From NCBI RefSeq assembly GCF_013386585.1, contig NZ_JACARO010000031.1, forward strand, positions 1 to 44,864: a stretch of DNA of 44,864 bases, written 5' to 3'. This stretch comes from Pseudomonas sp. P7548. GTDB lineage: Bacteria; Pseudomonadota; Gammaproteobacteria; Pseudomonadales; Pseudomonadaceae. The position numbers and the translations under genes are program-made. Of the stretch, positions 25,201 to 32,632 are shown one piece after another; position 1 is the first letter of the stretch; each line of letters opens with the position of its first letter. The notes under the pieces are model-generated. The model saw only the letters and a list, made by a program, of their open reading frames with translations. It was not told the DNA's origin and searched no databases.

Positions 25201-26049
25201 CTAGATCACAGGTAATGAAAGCTCTGCGCGCAGACACTCGATCAACCCCCGGTGGGTAGTACTCAATCGTTCTGCGCCACTGACCAATGCCAGTTCCGAA
25301 GGTGGTACGGGCGGCAGTTCCGTGCAGATACGGTGGCTGGGCAGCACAGCGTTTTTCGGCAAGATACTGATCCCCAGGCCAGACGTTACCGCCGCCTGTA
25401 TCCCGGTGAGGCTGTGGCTGCCAAAGGCCACGCGCCAACTGCGCCGCGCCTTGTCCAGCGTTCGAATGGCGCGTTGGCGGTAGATGCAACCCTGGGGAAA
25501 CAACGCCAGTGGCAGCGTTTCAGCGCGCAGATCCTGCCCAGCACCACACACCCACACCAACGGCTCCGGCCAACTGGCATGGCACTCGCCGCTGCCGACT
25601 TCGCGCTTGACCAAGGCAATGTCGATTTCGCCGGTCTCCAGTTGCCGGCGCAGGTCGGTACTCATGCCACTGACCGTTTCCAGTCGCGCTTCCGGGCGTG
25701 CACGAACAAATCCGGAAAGGATCGAGGCCATGCGCGTCGCGTCGAAGTCCTCCGGCACGCCTAACCTGACGGGCACCACGTTGGCTTCGGTATTCAACGC
25801 ATCCCGCGCTTCGAGGGACAGGTTCAACAGGCGGCGGGCGTAATGGGTCAGCAATTCGCCGTGCTCGGTGGGGCTGACTTGCTGGCCGGAGCGATCACGC
25901 ACCAGCAATGCGTGCCCGACGCTCTCTTCCAGCTTGCGGATCTGTTGGCTGACCGTGGACTGGGTGCGATGCACCCGCTCGGCGGCGCGGGTGAAGCTGC
26001 CTTCGTCCACGACACAGACCAGGGTTTGCAGCAGTTCCAGATCAAACAT
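25201..26049 (-). CDS. LysR-family transcriptional regulator
   Basis: A 282-aa regulator. The N-terminal helix-turn-helix reads MFDLELLQTLVCVVDEGSFT, then AAERVHRTQSTVSQQIRKLE; the substrate domain follows, with RLGVPEDFDATRMASILSGF. ATG 26049 has AAGG 8 nt upstream; ATG 26064 in the same frame has none. It is divergent from the HAD hydrolase gene (114-bp gap), which with the aldolase gene is its probable target. Confidence 0.9.
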   Translation of the reverse strand: MFDLELLQTLVCVVDEGSFTRAAERVHRTQSTVSQQIRKLEESVGHALLVRDRSGQQVSPTEHGELLTHYARRLLNLSLEARDALNTEANVVPVRLGVPEDFDATRMASILSGFVRARPEARLETVSGMSTDLRRQLETGEIDIALVKREVGSGECHASWPEPLVWVCGAGQDLRAETLPLALFPQGCIYRQRAIRTLDKARRSWRVAFGSHSLTGIQAAVTSGLGISILPKNAVLPSHRICTELPPVPPSELALVSGAERLSTTHRGLIECLRAELSLPVI

Positions 26050-26163
26050 GGCGACGGCCTTCATATCGACTATACAAATGTGATGCAGAGGTTAATTTAA
26101 TTTCCAACTGACAGCCAGGGTTTCTATGCTGTCTCTATCGCTCACGACCCCACAGGTGACCCC

Positions 26164-26868
26164 ATGCCGCTCGAACACTCCCCCCGCCCGCTCTGGCTGA
26201 CCTTTGACTGCTACGGCACGTTGATCCAATGGGATGAAGGCCTGCGCGCCGCTGTCGACCGTATTCTCGATGCCAAGGGTGACCACCAGGTGGACCGCGA
26301 GACACTGATCAGCGTCTACGACCACCACGAACACGCCCTGGAACAAACGCCACCCCATCGCAGCTTCCGCACCATGGCCGGGCTGGGATTGCAGTTGGCG
26401 CTCAAAGAGCTAGGCCTGAGCGCCAGCCCTGACGATGCAGCCATCCTGACCGACAGCATCGGTGCCATGCCGCCGTTCCCCGAGGTGCTGGGCACACTGA
26501 ATCAGTTAAAGCAGCAGGGTTACAAACTCTGCATCGTCTCCAATACCGACGATGACGTGATTGCGGGCAATGTCGCGCAACTGGGTGGGCATATCGATCG
26601 GGTGATCACCGCGCAGCAGGCAGGGGCCTATAAGCCGGATCGCCGCTTGTTCGACCATGCCCATGCGCAACTCGGGGTGAGCCTCGACCAGGTGGTGCAC
26701 ATCTGCGCCAGCCCGCACCTGGACCACGCTGCCGCACGGGATATCGGCTTTCGGTGCGTGTGGATCGACCGTGGTACCGGCCGCCAACTGCTCGCCGACT
26801 ACACGCCGGACGCAACCCTGTCGACCCTCGACGGCGTGCCCGAGTTGTTCAAGTCCTTGGGGTGGTAA
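26164..26868 (+). CDS. HAD-superfamily hydrolase, L-2-haloacid dehalogenase type
   Basis: A 234-aa enzyme. Motif I is FDCYGTLIQWDEG with nucleophile Asp15; motif II is LCIVSNTDDD; motif III is the Lys in AGAYKPDRRLF; motif IV is ASPHLDHAAARDIGF. This is the haloacid dehalogenase branch, but many members are phosphatases, so dehalogenation is not assured. It is 2 bp ahead of a class II aldolase gene and clearly co-translated with it, suggesting a joint pathway on a small hydroxy- or phospho-acid. Confidence 0.87.
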   Translation: MPLEHSPRPLWLTFDCYGTLIQWDEGLRAAVDRILDAKGDHQVDRETLISVYDHHEHALEQTPPHRSFRTMAGLGLQLALKELGLSASPDDAAILTDSIGAMPPFPEVLGTLNQLKQQGYKLCIVSNTDDDVIAGNVAQLGGHIDRVITAQQAGAYKPDRRLFDHAHAQLGVSLDQVVHICASPHLDHAAARDIGFRCVWIDRGTGRQLLADYTPDATLSTLDGVPELFKSLGW

Positions 26869-26870
26869 CC

Positions 26871-27659
26871 ATGGCCCACACCTTTACACCCACATCGCTC
26901 GGCCCCCGCGCCGGGCGCTTCAACCTCGACACGATTGCCGCCATCGAAGCCCGGGTGGAACTCGCCGCCTGCCTGCAATTGGCGGCGCTGCATGGCCTGG
27001 AAGAAGGTATCTGCAATCACTTTTCGGCCACGGTGCCGGGGCATGACGGTTTGTTCTTCGTCAACCCGTTCGGCTATGCCTTCGAGGAAATCACCGCGTC
27101 GCATTTGCTGGTATGTGATTTCGCCGGCAACGTGATCGATGGCGACGGTACGCCGGAAGCCACTGCGTTCTACATCCACGCCCAACTGCACCAGCAACAG
27201 CCGCGCATCAAGGCGGCGTTCCATACCCATATGCCCAATGCGACCGCGCTGTGCCTGCTGCAAGGCCCACCGCTGCTGTGGCTGGGGCAGACCTCGTTGA
27301 AATTCTACGGGCGTACGGCGGTGGATGAGCACTACAACGGCCTGGCCCTGGACAACCGCGAGGGGCTGCGGATCGCCCAAGCGCTCGGCAACGCCGATAT
27401 CCTGTTCCTGAAAAACCATGGGGTGATGGTGGTCGCGCCGAACATCGCCGAAGCCTGGGACGACCTGTACTACCTGGAGCGTGCAGCCGAGGTGCAACTG
27501 AAAGCCATGGCCAGCGGGCAACCCTTGCTGCCGATTGACCCGACGGTGGCACAACAGGCCTACGTGCAAATGCGCGAAGGCGACCCAGCGAGCGCCAGGG
27601 CCCACCTCGACAGCGCCATGCGCCGCCTAAAACGCACAGGCTCCCCCTACGACCAATGA
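26871..27659 (+). CDS. Class II aldolase/adducin-family protein
   Basis: A 262-aa protein with the metal-binding class II aldolase fold. Visible are GICNHFSATVPG, the acidic PEATAFYIHAQLH, the metal histidines in AAFHTHMPNATAL (His118, His120) and ILFLKNHGVMVVAP. ATG 26871 follows the HAD stop by 2 bp. The reaction could be aldol cleavage, epimerisation or decarboxylation. The HAD partner and LysR regulator suggest a small catabolic unit. A REPIN follows directly. Confidence 0.88.
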   Translation: MAHTFTPTSLGPRAGRFNLDTIAAIEARVELAACLQLAALHGLEEGICNHFSATVPGHDGLFFVNPFGYAFEEITASHLLVCDFAGNVIDGDGTPEATAFYIHAQLHQQQPRIKAAFHTHMPNATALCLLQGPPLLWLGQTSLKFYGRTAVDEHYNGLALDNREGLRIAQALGNADILFLKNHGVMVVAPNIAEAWDDLYYLERAAEVQLKAMASGQPLLPIDPTVAQQAYVQMREGDPASARAHLDSAMRRLKRTGSPYDQ

Positions 27660-27660
27660 C

Positions 27661-27752
27661 CTGTAGTGAGCGGGCTCGCCCCGCGCGGCGGTGTGTCAGG
27701 TAAATATCAGTGGGCTGGCACGCCGCGGCGCGGGGCAAGCCCGCTCACTACA
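27661..27752. repeat. REPIN (inverted REP pair)
   Basis: Same family as 9922-10014: TGTAGTGAGCGGGCTCGCCC on the left and its near-complement on the right (one core difference), with a spacer of about 45 nt. It separates two convergent genes. Confidence 0.9.
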
Positions 27753-27763
27753 AGTTGGGGGTA

Positions 27764-28762
27764 TCAGGGGTCCAGCGGGCCGCCGTTGTAGCCCTCGGAT
27801 AGTCGCGTTCCCGTGAATTTTGCAACCACCGAACCCTGGGCCACCAGGCGCTCACGGTGACCGGTGACCATGCGCCCGGTTTGGGCGGCGTAGAGCATCA
27901 CTTCTGAAGACGGGTCGCCTGGACGTCCGATAATCCGTGCAACGCGCTGGCCTTCCTCGACGTAATCACCCAGACCGATTTCAAGCACCAGCACGCCAGC
28001 ACTGGGCGCCAAAAGGGTTTCCATACACCCCATGTCCACGGCTTCCCCTTGCCATTCGGCGATAGCGGCCACTTCATCGATCACGCCGTTGATGCACAGC
28101 CACGCCCAGATTCCATCAGCGTCCTGCTTGGCCAGCGCGTCGCTGACATCCGCCTGGCCGCGCAACTCGACAGTGGCCGCCAAGCGCGGCGAGCCGTGTT
28201 GGATGATGGCTTCTTCAAACGCGCCGTCGCCGCCTTCATCCCACACGATCACCACCTCGGCGCGCAATGCCGCCGCCAGCGCCAGGCCGTGTTCCGGCCA
28301 GAAGCTGCGGTGGATATACAGGTACGGCAGCGCTTCATCGTCGGTGTGCAGGTCCAGCACCAGGTCGGCGTCCTGCGCCAATTGCACCAGGCTTTTTTGC
28401 CACTGTGCGAGGGTGTTGGCGGGGCGTGCCTGGGCCAGCGAATGGTCGAAGCCACGGTTGAAATTCTGCCCGGTGGCCTCATGAAAACGCCCGAGCAATT
28501 TGCCCTGGCGAAACTGGCTGATGCCAAACGGGTTGGCCTGGGGCACCACCGTCACCGTCCCGCGCAGACGGCCCTGGTTCTGGCAAGCCTGCAAGCGTGG
28601 CAGTAACTGGTGCAGCACCAGCATCCCAGCGATTTCATCGGCATGCACGCCCGCTTGCAGGTGCACCCGGGGCCCGCTGTCGTCGCCTTCGAACTGCCAG
28701 GCGCCGATGTGCAACGGGTTGCCGGCGTCACCGGTCACCTGCCACGAAAGGTCTTTTGCCAT
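27764..28762 (-). CDS. Succinylglutamate desuccinylase/aspartoacylase-family deacylase
   Basis: A 332-aa zinc-dependent enzyme that removes acyl groups from N-acyl amino acids or related amides. The zinc ligands are visible: His40 and Glu43 in AGVHADEIAG, and His139 in DLVLDLHTDD. A C-terminal beta-rich part has LLAPSAGVLVLEIGLGDYVE. ATG 28762 follows AGGAGG by 7 nt. Divergent from the TetR gene across an operator palindrome. The same palindrome precedes the aminotransferase/ABC operon, so the deacylase may release the amino acid that the operon then imports and transaminates (inference). Confidence 0.88.
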   Translation of the reverse strand: MAKDLSWQVTGDAGNPLHIGAWQFEGDDSGPRVHLQAGVHADEIAGMLVLHQLLPRLQACQNQGRLRGTVTVVPQANPFGISQFRQGKLLGRFHEATGQNFNRGFDHSLAQARPANTLAQWQKSLVQLAQDADLVLDLHTDDEALPYLYIHRSFWPEHGLALAAALRAEVVIVWDEGGDGAFEEAIIQHGSPRLAATVELRGQADVSDALAKQDADGIWAWLCINGVIDEVAAIAEWQGEAVDMGCMETLLAPSAGVLVLEIGLGDYVEEGQRVARIIGRPGDPSSEVMLYAAQTGRMVTGHRERLVAQGSVVAKFTGTRLSEGYNGGPLDP

Positions 28763-28797
28763 GCCTTGCCCTCCTCTGATGATTTAAACGCTAGAGA

Positions 28798-28813
28798 TTG
28801 AACAGATGTTCAA
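28798..28813. promoter_or_regulatory. TetR operator palindrome, site 1
   Basis: TTGAACAGATGTTCAA has 7-bp perfect arms. It lies between the divergent deacylase (start 36 bp away) and TetR (start 41 bp away). It matches 13 of 16 bases of the site at 34713-34728. Confidence 0.75.
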
Positions 28814-28853
28814 CTAACCTTTGGCACTCTGGTGTTTCTTCAAGGGCATTCCC

Positions 28854-29489
28854 GTGACCGTCGACCCTCCCAAATTGCGCCGTGCCGACCCCGACGAACG
28901 CCGGGACCTGCTGATTGCCGCCACCCTCACCAGCCTCGGCCGCGATGGCCACGCGGGCATTTCCGTACGGCGTATCGCCGCCGAAGCCGGGGTGTCGGTG
29001 GGCTTGCTCAACCACCATTTCGGCAGCATCGATGCGCTGATCGCCGAGACCTACCACAAGCTGGCCAACGAGCTGACCACCGCGCTCTGGGAGCAAGTGG
29101 AACAGGTCGAAGGCGCCGCCGCGCGCCTGGATGCGTTTCTCAGCGCATCCTTTTCACCTCGGGTGATGGACCCGGACCTGCTCGGCGTGTGGGTGGTGTT
29201 CTGGAGTCTGATCCGTCACTCGCCTCACGTGAACCAGTCCCACGAAAACAGCTACCGCGCCTACCTGGCGTTGATCCAGCAACTGCTCGACGACCTGGCC
29301 CGCGCCGAGCAGTTGGTCATCCACGACAGCCACCTGGCCGCCATCGGCCTATCGGCGATGCTCGACGGGCTCTGGCTCGAGGGGTGTCTCAACCCCGGCA
29401 CCTTCAGCCCCGCCAACGGGCTGCACATCTGCCGCTGCTGGGTACAGGGGCTGCGTCACGGAGCATTCGGCGCCGACCACGTCTTGTGA
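28854..29489 (+). CDS. TetR-family transcriptional regulator
   Basis: A 211-aa repressor from GTG 28854 (AAGGG upstream at 8 nt); an upstream TTG at 28821 is unlikely. The helix-turn-helix is ISVRRIAAEAGVSVGLLNHH followed by FGSIDALIAETY, resembling BetI-like regulators. The C-terminal ligand domain contains DAFLSASFSP and VWVVFWSLIRHSPHV. Its 3' end overlaps the convergent DMT gene by 141 bp. Predicted to bind the two related palindromes and control both the deacylase and the aminotransferase/ABC operon. Confidence 0.9.
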   Translation: MTVDPPKLRRADPDERRDLLIAATLTSLGRDGHAGISVRRIAAEAGVSVGLLNHHFGSIDALIAETYHKLANELTTALWEQVEQVEGAAARLDAFLSASFSPRVMDPDLLGVWVVFWSLIRHSPHVNQSHENSYRAYLALIQQLLDDLARAEQLVIHDSHLAAIGLSAMLDGLWLEGCLNPGTFSPANGLHICRCWVQGLRHGAFGADHVL

Positions 29490-30347
29490 TTCCGGGTGGC
29501 GCGCACTGAGCATGGCCAGGGTGCCGCTGACCGCGATCAAGACCGCGCCGACGATCAGCGAGGCGTCCATCGAGGTGCCCCAGACCAGGCTCGACAACAG
29601 AAACGCCCAGATCAGCCCGGTGTATTCGAACGGTGCCAGTAAGGTCGCCGTGGCGCGCCGGAAGCTGGCAAACAACAGGAACTGGCCGATACCGCCGACC
29701 AACCCCGCCGCGAGCATGCCCAGCCAGGACGGTGTGGGCGCTGGGGTGTGGGTCCAGGGCAAGGTCACCGCCATGCAGATCACAAAAACGACGTTGGTGA
29801 TCAGCATCTGCTCCAGCACCGAGGTGGTCGGGTCGACCTGGCGCAATTGGATGTACGTGAACGCCCAGCAAAGGGCAGCGGCCAAGGTCAGGGCAATCGG
29901 CAGCGGGTCGACCATGTTGCTTGGGCGACAGGCGATCATTACGCCGACAAAGCCAATGATCAGCGAGATCCACTGGCCGCGACTGGCGCGCTCCTTGAGA
30001 ATCAGCGCTGCCAGCAAGGTGACCATGATCGGCGCCGAGAAATACAAGGTGGTCATTTCCGCCAGGGTCAGGTCCTTGGCGGCGGTGTAATACAGCAACC
30101 ACGCCAGCAACGACAGCAAGCCACGCACGACCAGCAATTTACGGCTGACCGAGGTCCAGGCCCGCCGCAGCAAGCCCAGGCGCCCGGCGATCACACAGGC
30201 GGCAACCACCACCAGGCTGCGCCAGAACAGGATGGTGAACACCGAATAATCGGCCACCAGCCACTTGATCACCGCGTCCTGCAACGCCAGGAACGCGTAG
30301 GCCAGGGAGCACAGGGCAATCCCTTGCAGCGAGCGGTCCTTGGTCAT
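29349..30347 (-). CDS. EamA/DMT-family transporter with extended C-terminus
   Basis: A 332-aa inner membrane exporter with about ten helices (ALCSLAYAFLALQDAVIKWL, LTLAEMTTLYFSAPIMVTLL, then a second EamA repeat). ATG 30347 overlaps the permease stop as ATGA, so it is coupled to the ABC operon. The last 45 or so residues (PESQDVVGAECSV onward, Pro/Glu/Val-rich) follow the final helix and are encoded antisense to the TetR gene; this tail is longer than usual for the family. An exporter at the end of an amino-acid uptake operon could expel an excess or a by-product. Confidence 0.87.
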   Translation of the reverse strand: MTKDRSLQGIALCSLAYAFLALQDAVIKWLVADYSVFTILFWRSLVVVAACVIAGRLGLLRRAWTSVSRKLLVVRGLLSLLAWLLYYTAAKDLTLAEMTTLYFSAPIMVTLLAALILKERASRGQWISLIIGFVGVMIACRPSNMVDPLPIALTLAAALCWAFTYIQLRQVDPTTSVLEQMLITNVVFVICMAVTLPWTHTPAPTPSWLGMLAAGLVGGIGQFLLFASFRRATATLLAPFEYTGLIWAFLLSSLVWGTSMDASLIVGAVLIAVSGTLAMLSARHPESQDVVGAECSVTQPLYPAAADVQPVGGAEGAGVETPLEPEPVEHRR

Positions 30348-31042
30348 CCCGCCGACCTGCGCAGCGGCGTGCCGCGCCGTTCGGCGATGGCGTAGACGCC
30401 TTCGATCAGGAACGTCAGGCACAGGTACACCCCGGCCACCAGCAGCAGCGGTTGATAGATCTGCAGGGTCTGTGCACGCACCACGTTCGCCGCGCCGAGC
30501 AGGTCCACCACGGCAATCGTCGACGCCAGCGCAGTGGATTTGAGCAGCATCACCGTTTCACCGGCCAAGGTCGGCAGCAACAAGCGCATCGCCCGTGGCA
30601 GGCGCACCCGCAGCAAGGCCTGGCGTGGCGTCATGCCGAAGGCCGAGGCGGCTTCCATCTCACCCTTGGGCACCGCCAGCAGGCCACCGCGAATCACCTC
30701 CCCCACATAGGCGCCCACCGACAGCACCAGGGCAAACACGATGTACCAGTAGCCGTCGCGCAGGAACGGCCACAGGAAGCTGCCGCGAATCATCGGGAAC
30801 TGGGCGAACAGACTGCCCAGGCCGTAATAGAAGATGTAGATCTGGATCAGCAACGGTGTGCCCCGCAGCACGCTGGTGTAGGCCAGCGCACTGCGGGCCA
30901 GCCACTTGCGCCGCGACAAGCGCGCCAGTGCCACCAGCACCGCCAGGGCAAAGCCGAGCACCGCCGACATCACCAGCAGCGACAAGGTTGTCTGCAAGCC
31001 TTTGGCGATCAACCCCGCGTAGTAACTTATCCACTCAGGCAT
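30344..31042 (-). CDS. Polar amino-acid ABC transporter permease (HisM type)
   Basis: A 232-aa inner membrane protein with about five helices. Family traits are TSVLRGTPLLIQIYIFYYGL, the EAA-like loop (LLAVPKGEMEAASAFGMTPR) and PTLAGETVMLLKSTALASTI. ATG 31042 lies 7 bp after the stop of the partner permease; a TTG at 31060 is an alternative. It forms a heterodimer with the next permease. Confidence 0.9.
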   Translation of the reverse strand: MPEWISYYAGLIAKGLQTTLSLLVMSAVLGFALAVLVALARLSRRKWLARSALAYTSVLRGTPLLIQIYIFYYGLGSLFAQFPMIRGSFLWPFLRDGYWYIVFALVLSVGAYVGEVIRGGLLAVPKGEMEAASAFGMTPRQALLRVRLPRAMRLLLPTLAGETVMLLKSTALASTIAVVDLLGAANVVRAQTLQIYQPLLLVAGVYLCLTFLIEGVYAIAERRGTPLRRSAG

Positions 31043-31049
31043 GGGCCCC

Positions 31050-31754
31050 TCACTCGACAACCGGCATCCAGCGACGAATACGTCGCTCCAGGCGCCCGGA
31101 CAGGTAGTTGGAAGCCAGCGTCACCAGGTAATACAAGGCGGCGGCCGTGAGGTAGAACAGCAGGTATTGGCGGGTGGAACCCGCCGCCTGCTTGGCGGTG
31201 TAGAGCAACTCGTTGGTGCCGACCACGCTGATCAGGGCACTGTCCTTGATCAGGTTGATCCACAGGTTAGACATGCCCGCCAAGGCGTAAGGCGCCATGA
31301 TCGGCAACGTCACCCGACGGAACAGGCCAAAGCCGCTCAAGCCAAAGGCCCGCGCCGCTTCGATCTGGCCATGGGGAATGGCCAGGATCGCCGCGCGGAA
31401 AATCTCCGAGGCATACGCGCCCTGCACCAACCCCAACACCAGGATCGCCACCAGCGGCCCGCTGATATTCAACTGCTCGAAGCCCAGGCTGACAATCAAC
31501 GCATTCAGGCCCATGGCGCCGGCGTAATACAGCAGCAGAATCAGCAGCAGTTCCGGCACCGCCCGAAACACCGTGGTGTAGCCGCGCATCAGCATTGCAA
31601 TCGGGCGTGGGGCGCTGAGTTTGGCGCACGCCACCACCAGCCCGATCAGCAACCCCACGGCAAAGGCGCCGGCGGAGATTTGCAGGGTCATCCATAACCC
31701 CTTGAGCAGCGCGTTACCCCACCCTTGTTCGCCGAAGCTTAAAAGGTCGAACAT
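31050..31754 (-). CDS. Polar amino-acid ABC transporter permease (HisQ type)
   Basis: A 234-aa inner membrane protein with MRGYTTVFRAVPELLLILLL, the EAA-like loop (ILAIPHGQIEAARAFGLSGF) and LINLIKDSALISVVGTNEL. The start codon overlaps the binding-protein stop by one base (TAATG), so the two are translationally coupled. Confidence 0.91.
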   Translation of the reverse strand: MFDLLSFGEQGWGNALLKGLWMTLQISAGAFAVGLLIGLVVACAKLSAPRPIAMLMRGYTTVFRAVPELLLILLLYYAGAMGLNALIVSLGFEQLNISGPLVAILVLGLVQGAYASEIFRAAILAIPHGQIEAARAFGLSGFGLFRRVTLPIMAPYALAGMSNLWINLIKDSALISVVGTNELLYTAKQAAGSTRQYLLFYLTAAALYYLVTLASNYLSGRLERRIRRWMPVVE

Positions 31755-32608
31755 TATTCGCTCTTCTGGGCGATTTGCTGGTAAGGGCTGTCACAGGTCT
31801 TGCTGACAAACGCAGGGGTATCAGTGCGTTTACACGGGCTGACCGACAGGCCGAAGTAGTGCTGGGACAGGTCGTCATAGTCCTTGCTCACCAGCAGCTC
31901 GCCGATGGCCTTGTCCAGGCGTGCCTTGAGCGCGGTGTCTTCCTTGCGCAAGCCGGCACCGACGCCACGGCCGATGATCGGGTCGTAGGGCACGCTGGCG
32001 ATGTGGGCCAGGCCGCTGGCTTCCGGGGTCTTGACCATCATGGCGATGGCGGTGTCATCGGCCATCATGTAGTCGATGCGCCCGGCGATCAGGTCGGCGT
32101 TGGCCGACTCCTGGGTGTCGTAGTACTTCAGGTCGGCGATGTTCTCGTAGTACTTCTTCAGGTAGTTGGCGCTGACCGTGGAGATCTGCACGCCGATCAA
32201 CTTGCCCTTCAGGCCTTCAGGCGTGATGTCCACGGTGGCGCCCTTGGGCCCTGCCACGCCCAGCAGCGAGTCGTAATAAGCGCGGCTGAAGGCGATCTGT
32301 TTTTCGCGCTCGTCGGTCACCGACATCGACGAAAAAATCACGTCGATTTTCTTCGCCAACAGCGACGGGATGATGCCGTCCCACGCCACTTCCTTGATCT
32401 GGCACTCGGCTTTCATGCCCTCGCACAGCTTGTGGATCAGGTCTACTTCAAACCCCGACCACTGGCCATTGCCGCCTTTTACCGTGAACGGCGGGTAAGG
32501 TTCGGCCGCCACCGCGAACACAATGGGTTTTTCCGCAGCCCAGGTAAAACCTGCGGCCAACATCAACACTGCACTGCCCAACCACGTTGCCATGCGTTTG
32601 CATTTCAT
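31754..32608 (-). CDS. Amino-acid ABC transporter periplasmic binding protein
   Basis: A 284-aa protein with a signal peptide (MKCKRMATWLGSAVLMLAAG, cut near TWAA). The mature protein has the family-3 solute-binding pattern: EPYPPFTVKGGNGQWSGFEV, DVIFSSMSVTDEREKQIAFS, YDSLLGVAGPKG and DYMMADDTAIAMM. Two cysteines near the C-terminus (SPCKRTD, KTCDSP) may form a disulfide. Second gene of the operon, 24 bp after the fusion gene. Ligand unknown. Confidence 0.91.
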   Translation of the reverse strand: MKCKRMATWLGSAVLMLAAGFTWAAEKPIVFAVAAEPYPPFTVKGGNGQWSGFEVDLIHKLCEGMKAECQIKEVAWDGIIPSLLAKKIDVIFSSMSVTDEREKQIAFSRAYYDSLLGVAGPKGATVDITPEGLKGKLIGVQISTVSANYLKKYYENIADLKYYDTQESANADLIAGRIDYMMADDTAIAMMVKTPEASGLAHIASVPYDPIIGRGVGAGLRKEDTALKARLDKAIGELLVSKDYDDLSQHYFGLSVSPCKRTDTPAFVSKTCDSPYQQIAQKSE

Positions 32609-32632
32609 GAGTTGCCCCGTCTTTTTATGGAG

